A stretch of 10,529 nt of DNA from Deltaproteobacteria bacterium UBA2957 (GTDB lineage Bacteria > Myxococcota_A > UBA796): positions 1 to 10,529 of the forward strand of contig DEBL01000172.1 in assembly GCA_002348535.1 (NCBI GenBank), in the 5' to 3' direction. This document shows, piece after piece, positions 6,159 through 10,529 of this stretch. The first letter of the stretch is position 1. Each line of letters starts with the position of its first letter. Under the pieces are notes generated by a model, which saw nothing but the letters and a program-made list of their open reading frames with translations, did not search any database and had not been told where the DNA came from. A program made the position numbers and the translations under genes.

Positions 6159-6975
6159 AAATCCATGCGTTGTTCATAAGCTCGCCGACCCCTCCCGCAC
6201 CGGGGACGATGTATTGCTGGTCGGTGAGGCCAGATTCAACGCCCCATTGCAGGCCTGGGACGCTATCCAGCACGTCGGTGGGCGACCGGCCCCGGTCCAA
6301 TCGAATCGCGACGATGTACAGATCAGGGAACTGGGCCGTCATTCGCGCGAGGTATTCCGGGGTCACAATCAGATGAATGGCGACCATCGCACTGGGGGTT
6401 CCTGTTCCATGGGTTCGATAATGCTGAATTACGCCGGACAGGCTTGTACCCGTGGCGCCCATCGGGTCGGGAAACAGGACCGTGGCGCCGTCGATGGTTC
6501 CACCGATCTTCGATCCATCAAGGGACACACCTGTGACCGCGCCCGAGTCATCGGTGGTCCGACTCGCAACCACGTGGTCTTGGCGCAGCGAACTGGCCTC
6601 AATGACCCCATGGAGTCCTTGGTAAATGCGGTGCGAGGGCAGGATACCGGCGCGGACGACATCGACGACCACGACTCGTTGCTGGGGGTCGATGACCTGA
6701 CCGGAATAATGGCCCAGATCTGTGTATTGCTGCATTCGTGTTGGAGAGACGACGTTGGCCCGTGAGAGGGCGAAGCTGGACACTTCCGCGAGAAGAAAAT
6801 CATACATCTGGCTCACCAGATGATTGACTCGCGGCTGGCTGACCTGTGGAGAGCAGAGTCGCTCGAGCAGGCTCATTGGGTATGGGTAGGACAAAATTCG
6901 GACCTTGTCTCCGTAGTGATGCCCGATGCCCGTTCCTGGGGTCGGCAGGTTCTGATACTGGCAATCGCGCACCAT
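6157..6975 (-). CDS. Divergent uracil phosphoribosyltransferase-like protein
   Basis: 272 residues, against about 208 for classical UPRTases. UPRTase forms UMP from uracil and PRPP. Seen: VVVVDVVRAGILP (101-113, the family's VPILRAG strand and pyrophosphate loop), PRPP motif FPDPMGATGTS (168-178, matching DPMLATGGS), and near the C-terminus QQYIVPGAGGVGE (254-266) where the uracil-binding GYIVPGLGDAGDR is expected. In that last motif Gly replaces the conserved Asp and Glu the second Asp. About 30 residues (226-253) are inserted before it. An N-terminal extension of roughly 25 residues precedes VRILSYPYP. The start at 6975 lies 7 bp after the lipoprotein stop and has only a weak ribosome-binding site; M34 is another possible start. 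Uracil is the best guess for the base, but specificity is uncertain. Confidence 0.8.
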   Translation of the reverse strand: MVRDCQYQNLPTPGTGIGHHYGDKVRILSYPYPMSLLERLCSPQVSQPRVNHLVSQMYDFLLAEVSSFALSRANVVSPTRMQQYTDLGHYSGQVIDPQQRVVVVDVVRAGILPSHRIYQGLHGVIEASSLRQDHVVASRTTDDSGAVTGVSLDGSKIGGTIDGATVLFPDPMGATGTSLSGVIQHYRTHGTGTPSAMVAIHLIVTPEYLARMTAQFPDLYIVAIRLDRGRSPTDVLDSVPGLQWGVESGLTDQQYIVPGAGGVGELMNNAWI

Positions 6976-6982
6976 GGTGAGT

Positions 6983-8905
6983 TCAATCCAAGTTTTGTTG
7001 GTTCACTCCTAGGGTATCGAGGACAAGGTGCAGCGTCTGCAACATCACTGTGACGGTGTCGTTTAGAATGATGTTCGCGGTGAACGACAACGGGTTGTCG
7101 TTGGGTCCGGTGTCCGTAAGCGCTGCATTCAGAACCTCATTCTCGGCGATGGTTAGCGCGTCGACGTAAGCGGTGGGGTGTTGGAGGAACGGCACAATCG
7201 AGGCAATGGAAGGTGGGTCTTCAGACTCAGCAACCCAGTTAGCCACCGCGCGGGGGACGTCGTGCAGCGATGCGTTGGGCTGCGAACCGAGTATGGCCAG
7301 ACGGTTGATCGTCTCCCACGCTGTCTCTTGTTGTAGCAATGGCCCAAGCACGGTCGAACTCAGGTGACCCGATCCATTGTCTGCTGCGACCTGTTGGGCC
7401 AAGTTCCACAGATCGTCAAACCCAAGGGTAGTGCGGCCATCGGTGCACTCGACGGGGTCCTCGATGAGGATGGGTAAGAGGGCGATGGCATCACCCATCA
7501 GGTCGGTTTCGTACACGTCGCGCAATGCCTCTTGAACAACTGGCATGGCTTCGCTGCTGTGAAGAAACGCCAAGACGTTCACCGCCTCCACGAGACGATC
7601 GTGCTCTCCAGCCTCGTAGACTGCATCCATGAACCCATGCAGCACCACAGCAAGGTCCGCTACAGGCGGGTCGCTGAGCCGCTCGATGACCCGCATATCG
7701 TCGAGCATTTGGCGGTCAAAGCCGTCACATGCTCCCGAGCTGGCGAGGGTTTCGGCGATGATCTGAGTCAGGCCGAGACCCCAAATTCCCTGAAGCAGGT
7801 CGAGACGCGCCACGAACTCTCCGGGTTCGGCCGAGGCGATCCGCTTCAGTATTTCGACGCTCAGGTTGCCAAGGTCAACGCTCAGACCCAGAACAGGTAC
7901 GGTGCATTCGACCTCTCGGTTTGCGGCGTCCATCAAGCGTACGCCGGCTTCAAGGGCGCTGTGAGATTCAGCGCCGGGCTCATCGAGGGGTACGCCAGAC
8001 GGATCGACATTGGCGAGGTGGACAAACTGGCTGGGCAGGTCGATAAGGTGACCCTCCGCGCCTGCTTGCCTGAAAGCCTCGCGCATGCCCGATCGCACGG
8101 CTTCGTCGTCCAAAAGCCGTTGCAGGTCTTCGCGAATCGGGCCGATGCGGTCGGTGGATCCACCGATGTCAGCCCACGCAATCAGGTCGCGAACTGAGTT
8201 TCCCGACACGCCCGCGACGGTGTTGTTGCTGATGTCGGAGCCCGAAAGCCATGCGCGGCTCGCGTTCAGAAGCAGTCGGTCGGGCAGTGCCGCTAACCTG
8301 TCGTCCATTGCCATGGAGGACTGCAGTGTGCACGAGAGATTGGCGGCGGTGTCGGATTCTGCTGCGTCAATCAACTCCTCCTGAACTATGGACCCGCCAT
8401 CGAGCAGAAGAGAAGATGCCGCGCCAATTGTGCGAAGCAGAGGAACGGCAACACCGTTGGATATTCGGTGTTCGGAAGGACTAATCTCATCAATAGGTCG
8501 CCCATACAGCACCTCCACGATGGCGTCTTGTGCGAGGTCTGCTTGGTCTGCAAGCTCGATGATGACTTCAAGCGTTGTTCCAACCCACTGAAGAAGCGCG
8601 ACTCCATTGGAACCCACCGTGTTCGCTAACCGAGCTACTGCAACGCCAAGTGTTTGGCCAGAACGTGTTGGGGCGTCGAGGGCGGCATCGATGGGCGAAA
8701 GCCCGTCGAAGTTTCTCGATTGATTGATGCAGTCGAATAGATTGTGGAGTTCCGTCGCGGAACTCTCATCGATGCCATCGACAAGATCGACCTCCCAACA
8801 CGGTCCGGCGGGGACCAACTGGTCCGTCCAGTGGTCTGTACCCTGAAACGAACAACCCGCTGAGAATGCGACAAGCAATCCAGCGGGTATCGTGGTTGTT
8901 CGCAT
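6983..8905 (-). CDS. Large (640-residue) predicted lipoprotein of unknown function
   Basis: The first 18 residues are a lipoprotein signal: MRTTTIPAGLLVAFSAGC, with R2, a hydrophobic run and lipobox SAGC (C18 lipidated, followed by Ser). The remainder is rich in Leu, Ala, Asp and Glu, and looks mostly alpha-helical with many amphipathic segments, for example 85-135, 400-480 and 495-560. It could be a helical-repeat solenoid, though no clear HEAT or TPR repeat period was found by eye. Six further cysteines (C37, C59, C192, C334, C393, C487) could form disulfides in the periplasm. I recognise no catalytic motif or named family. The ATG is 3 bp after the stop of the beta-barrel-like gene, with no clear Shine-Dalgarno, which suggests coupled translation. 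Its stop is 7 bp before the UPRTase-like gene. Confidence 0.82.
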   Translation of the reverse strand: MRTTTIPAGLLVAFSAGCSFQGTDHWTDQLVPAGPCWEVDLVDGIDESSATELHNLFDCINQSRNFDGLSPIDAALDAPTRSGQTLGVAVARLANTVGSNGVALLQWVGTTLEVIIELADQADLAQDAIVEVLYGRPIDEISPSEHRISNGVAVPLLRTIGAASSLLLDGGSIVQEELIDAAESDTAANLSCTLQSSMAMDDRLAALPDRLLLNASRAWLSGSDISNNTVAGVSGNSVRDLIAWADIGGSTDRIGPIREDLQRLLDDEAVRSGMREAFRQAGAEGHLIDLPSQFVHLANVDPSGVPLDEPGAESHSALEAGVRLMDAANREVECTVPVLGLSVDLGNLSVEILKRIASAEPGEFVARLDLLQGIWGLGLTQIIAETLASSGACDGFDRQMLDDMRVIERLSDPPVADLAVVLHGFMDAVYEAGEHDRLVEAVNVLAFLHSSEAMPVVQEALRDVYETDLMGDAIALLPILIEDPVECTDGRTTLGFDDLWNLAQQVAADNGSGHLSSTVLGPLLQQETAWETINRLAILGSQPNASLHDVPRAVANWVAESEDPPSIASIVPFLQHPTAYVDALTIAENEVLNAALTDTGPNDNPLSFTANIILNDTVTVMLQTLHLVLDTLGVNQQNLD

Positions 8906-8908
8906 TGT

Positions 8909-9505
8909 CTAGTCGAACATGTACCGCAACCCAGCGTACACGTTGGGGCCGAAAGACATGTGCTTTCGATGGCGCATTGAAGCCATGATGGTCGCCGTCG
9001 CCTGCAGGCTGGAGGTGAGGTTGTGTGTGCCACCCACGCCGGCTTCGACCAGCAGAAACTCGGTGTTGTCTGTGGTGATGAAGCCGGTGCCGACGACCGA
9101 AGTGATGGTCATCTGGGTTCCGGAGGGGTCGCCCAACACGCCCCACTGCACACCCAGCCCGAGCGTTCCGACTCTTCGCGGGTCTTCCAAATGCGCTTCG
9201 GGATACTTGGCGTTCTCGATTCCGCCAGTATCCGGTTCGGTTGTGGGCTCTTCCTGAAGAAATCCGAGCCGTAGAATGCCTTGAACCTTTTCGTCTTTGT
9301 CGCCGACGATCGCCTCGAGTCCCACACCGTAGTTGGGACGCATCTGGCTATCGATGCCAGCATTACGGGATTCTTCGGTCGCGTAGTAATAGGCCCGTTG
9401 CTGGTGTATGCCTGCGCTTCCGGTAAGTCCGAGAGCGCCTGCGTGCGCCGATCCACTGGCGAAAACCGCACAAGCGGTGAGGGGAATGAGAAGCGATTTG
9501 TTCAT
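8909..9505 (-). CDS. Secreted small beta-barrel-like protein, likely outer membrane
   Basis: 198 residues from the chosen start. The N-terminus MNKSLLIPLTACAVFASGSAHA is a Sec signal with K3, a hydrophobic core and an Ala-His-Ala cleavage site after residue 22. The mature chain, about 176 residues, alternates Gly/aromatic-rich strands: YGVGLEAIVG, GILRLGFL, LGLGVQWGVLG, SVVGTGFITT, LQATATIMASM. It ends in GLRYMFD, with Tyr and Phe placed as in the terminal strand recognised by the Bam machinery, although a terminal Asp follows the Phe. This fits an 8- to 10-strand barrel. The open frame extends upstream to an ATG at 9574, but that would place 23 non-signal residues first. The ATG at 9505 has GGAG (9511-9514) 5 bp upstream and starts the signal peptide directly. 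No specific family recognised. Confidence 0.82.
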   Translation of the reverse strand: MNKSLLIPLTACAVFASGSAHAGALGLTGSAGIHQQRAYYYATEESRNAGIDSQMRPNYGVGLEAIVGDKDEKVQGILRLGFLQEEPTTEPDTGGIENAKYPEAHLEDPRRVGTLGLGVQWGVLGDPSGTQMTITSVVGTGFITTDNTEFLLVEAGVGGTHNLTSSLQATATIMASMRHRKHMSFGPNVYAGLRYMFD

Positions 9506-9510
9506 TGTTG

Positions 9511-9514
9511 CTCC
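9511..9514 (-). promoter_or_regulatory. Ribosome-binding site deciding the beta-barrel-like gene start
   Basis: GGAG on the minus strand, 5 bp before the ATG at 9505. This and the signal peptide that begins there argue against the longer reading from 9574. The 83-bp gap to the upstream gene (9506-9588) is the largest in the minus-strand run, so an internal promoter is possible. A TTGCAC/TATGGA pair with 18-bp spacing was considered but is too weak to call. Confidence 0.65.
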
Positions 9515-9588
9515 ACAACAAGTGTAACTGGGATGTAGTCCATAGCCGTCCATGGGGGGCGCGTGCAAGCTCAACCGTAAGGTTCTGT

Positions 9589-10092
9589 CTATTCAACTCC
9601 CGCGTCACCAAGGGCAGAAGAACCGGTGTCAGGAACGTCGGCACCACCGGAGTCGGTGACGCCGCTGTCGTCTTCATTGTCGTCTACAACCTCGATTGAG
9701 GCGAAGTTGCTTTGGCCGTAGCCATTGTAGATGGAGACGGTGTACACCCCGACGTCTTCGAGTGCCTCGAACGTGACGGTTTCGATGCATTCGCTGTCGC
9801 AGACGGCGTCACACCGGTCGCAGTCCTCGCACGCACTGCACCCTTGACGCGAACGGCAGTCGTCACATTCAGTGCACCCCTCGCGGGTCACATCGAGGAC
9901 CCGTGTTCGGGTCGAGCCCATGTAAACTGCCGTGTCCCACAAGGTGGTTACCGGGTGGACCGCAGCGGACACTTCGGCACCCGGTTCCACCGACACGGGC
10001 ACCAGTTCCGAGAGTTGAACGTCGCAGTCCTCTGCAAGCTCCACGCTCGTCGTCGAGCATGCAGTCACTAACAAAAGGAAAATCCAAACCAT
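9589..10092 (-). CDS. Cys-cluster lipoprotein with TIG-like fold and Asp/Ser/Gly-rich tail
   Basis: 167 residues. It begins MVWIFLLLVTAC, a very short lipoprotein signal with lipobox VTAC (C12) and, unusually, no Lys or Arg in the n-region. Residues about 30-136 look like an immunoglobulin/TIG-type beta-sandwich: VSVEPGAEVSAAVHPV, WDTAVYMGSTRTRVLDV, then TVTFEAL and GVYTVSIYNGYGQSNFASIEV. Between the two halves lies a loop (73-102) with nine cysteines spaced C-x2-C-x2-C-x5-C-x2-C-x2-C-x2-C-x3-C-x3-C. With C23 the mature chain has ten non-lipidated cysteines, which could form five disulfides or a metal site. Residues 137-167 are acidic and rich in Asp, Ser, Thr and Gly, like surface linkers in myxobacterial-type proteins. 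Its ATG shares one base with the TAA of the PBP1A gene (TAATG). Role unknown; probably an envelope protein. Confidence 0.8.
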   Translation of the reverse strand: MVWIFLLLVTACSTTSVELAEDCDVQLSELVPVSVEPGAEVSAAVHPVTTLWDTAVYMGSTRTRVLDVTREGCTECDDCRSRQGCSACEDCDRCDAVCDSECIETVTFEALEDVGVYTVSIYNGYGQSNFASIEVVDDNEDDSGVTDSGGADVPDTGSSALGDAGVE

Positions 10093-10529
10093 TAGAAATC
10101 ACTCGTCAGAAGGTCGGTGGCCGTAACCTGTCCTACGGCTCCCTCGCCTGCGACGGGTAAGGTTCCGGGTAAAAACGGCATTCGGCGACCGCCCTCAGCG
10201 ACCAGCCCTGTGGTTTCGTCGATTGGCGCCCACACCACACCCTTTAGGTTCGGAAACGCGGGCGCCTCGCCTCTGGGAGCAGCGGCTCGCATGTAGTCCA
10301 TCCAAATGGGAAGAGCAGTGTCACCGCCGGTGAAGGTTTGACCCATGTTCTTGGGTTGGTCGAAGCCAACCCACACGCTGGTGACCATCTCCGGGTTGTA
10401 TCCGACAAACCACGCGTCACGGAAGCTGTTGGTTGTTCCGGTCTTGCCCGCCACCTCGATACCGAGCTGATTTGTTTTTGCTGCTGTTCCACCGGTCGCG
10501 ACCCCACGAAGCAGCCAGTGTGCCACGGA
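10092..10529 (-). CDS. Class A penicillin-binding protein (PBP1A), C-terminal part
   Basis: The window holds the last 145 codons; the gene starts beyond the right edge. The segment carries the end of the transpeptidase domain. MAHWLLRGVATGGTAAK matches the region before the third active-site motif, and VAGKTGTTN (26-33 counted from the Met at 10526) contains the KTG box. RDAWFVGYNPEMVTSVWVGFD then follows as in PBP1A/MrcA-type enzymes, with LPIWMDYMR (72-80) after it. Class A PBPs polymerise and cross-link peptidoglycan at the inner membrane. The SxxK and SxN motifs and the glycosyltransferase domain are outside the window. The short tail after residue 95 resembles the variable C-terminus of these proteins. 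It heads the visible minus-strand run and overlaps the next gene by one base. Confidence 0.93.
   Translation of the reverse strand, partial: SVAHWLLRGVATGGTAAKTNQLGIEVAGKTGTTNSFRDAWFVGYNPEMVTSVWVGFDQPKNMGQTFTGGDTALPIWMDYMRAAAPRGEAPAFPNLKGVVWAPIDETTGLVAEGGRRMPFLPGTLPVAGEGAVGQVTATDLLTSDF

Noticed and set aside
6149..6166. Upstream ATG for hypoxanthine PRTase
   Set aside because: It adds six non-conserved residues, overlaps the preceding gene and lacks a ribosome-binding site, while the ATG at 6148 has AGGAG.
6133..6765. 210-codon plus-strand open frame across the UPRTase-like gene
   Set aside because: Mirror of a PRTase with recognisable PRPP motif; no independent support.
7532..8197. 221-codon plus-strand open frame inside the 640-residue lipoprotein gene
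   Set aside because: Antisense to a gene with a clear signal peptide and operon spacing. It resembles no family I recognise; the length follows from codon composition of the opposite strand.
9516..9572. TTGCAC/TATGGA promoter between the Cys-cluster lipoprotein and barrel genes
   Set aside because: Only three matches in each hexamer and 18-bp spacing; cannot be separated from chance.
9506..9574. Longer start for the beta-barrel-like gene
   Set aside because: It would put 23 residues (MSLHAPPMDGYG...) before a complete signal peptide. The internal ATG has a good Shine-Dalgarno.
1..10529. CRISPR array, tRNA, rRNA, insertion sequence or known defence genes
   Set aside because: No spaced repeats, cloverleaf-like segments, transposase motifs or defence-protein domains were seen anywhere in the window.

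Overview
The window looks like chromosomal DNA of a Gram-negative bacterium. Three lipoproteins with lipoboxes, a DUF5916 outer-membrane-type protein, a further predicted beta-barrel protein and the end of a class A penicillin-binding protein all point to a two-membrane envelope. The base composition is moderately GC-rich by eye; I did not compute it. The Asp/Ser/Thr/Gly-rich lipoprotein tail, the Cys-cluster lipoprotein and the unusual uracil-PRTase branch remind me of Myxococcota/Bradymonadota-type lineages. This is an impression, not a placement. I see no mobile element, CRISPR array, tRNA, rRNA or sign of recent transfer.

Layout. On the left, on the minus strand, lie the first 35 codons of a lipoprotein gene (1-107), a gene-free stretch of about 400 bp with several small inverted repeats (108-515), and a DUF5916/CBM9-like gene (516-2630). 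Divergent from it across 51 bp is a plus-strand run: purine nucleoside phosphorylase (2682-3494), overlapping cytidine deaminase (3488-3910), then ribonuclease D (4009-5223). Ribonuclease D meets, stop to stop with only 8 bp between, a long minus-strand run that fills the rest of the window. In transcription order this run is the PBP1A C-terminus (10529-10092), a Cys-rich lipoprotein (10092-9589), a secreted beta-barrel-like protein (9505-8909), a 640-residue lipoprotein (8905-6983), a UPRTase-like protein (6975-6157), hypoxanthine PRTase (6148-5606) and RidA (5609-5232). Most junctions overlap or are separated by less than 10 bp, so it is probably one transcription unit entering from beyond the right edge.

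Functionally, the enzymes form a coherent nucleoside/nucleobase salvage set. The phosphorylase releases hypoxanthine and guanine from nucleosides and the hypoxanthine PRTase rebuilds IMP and GMP. Cytidine deaminase makes uridine, and the UPRTase-like protein could turn uracil into UMP. No uridine phosphorylase is visible here. RidA removes reactive enamine/imine by-products and ribonuclease D trims RNA 3' ends. The envelope half of the minus-strand run comprises PBP1A, two lipoproteins and a barrel candidate. It contains the least understood proteins: the Cys-cluster lipoprotein, the 640-residue lipoprotein and the barrel candidate have no function I can name. Their tight linkage to two phosphoribosyltransferases is the most thought-provoking feature. 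I do not see a clear new defence or mobile system.
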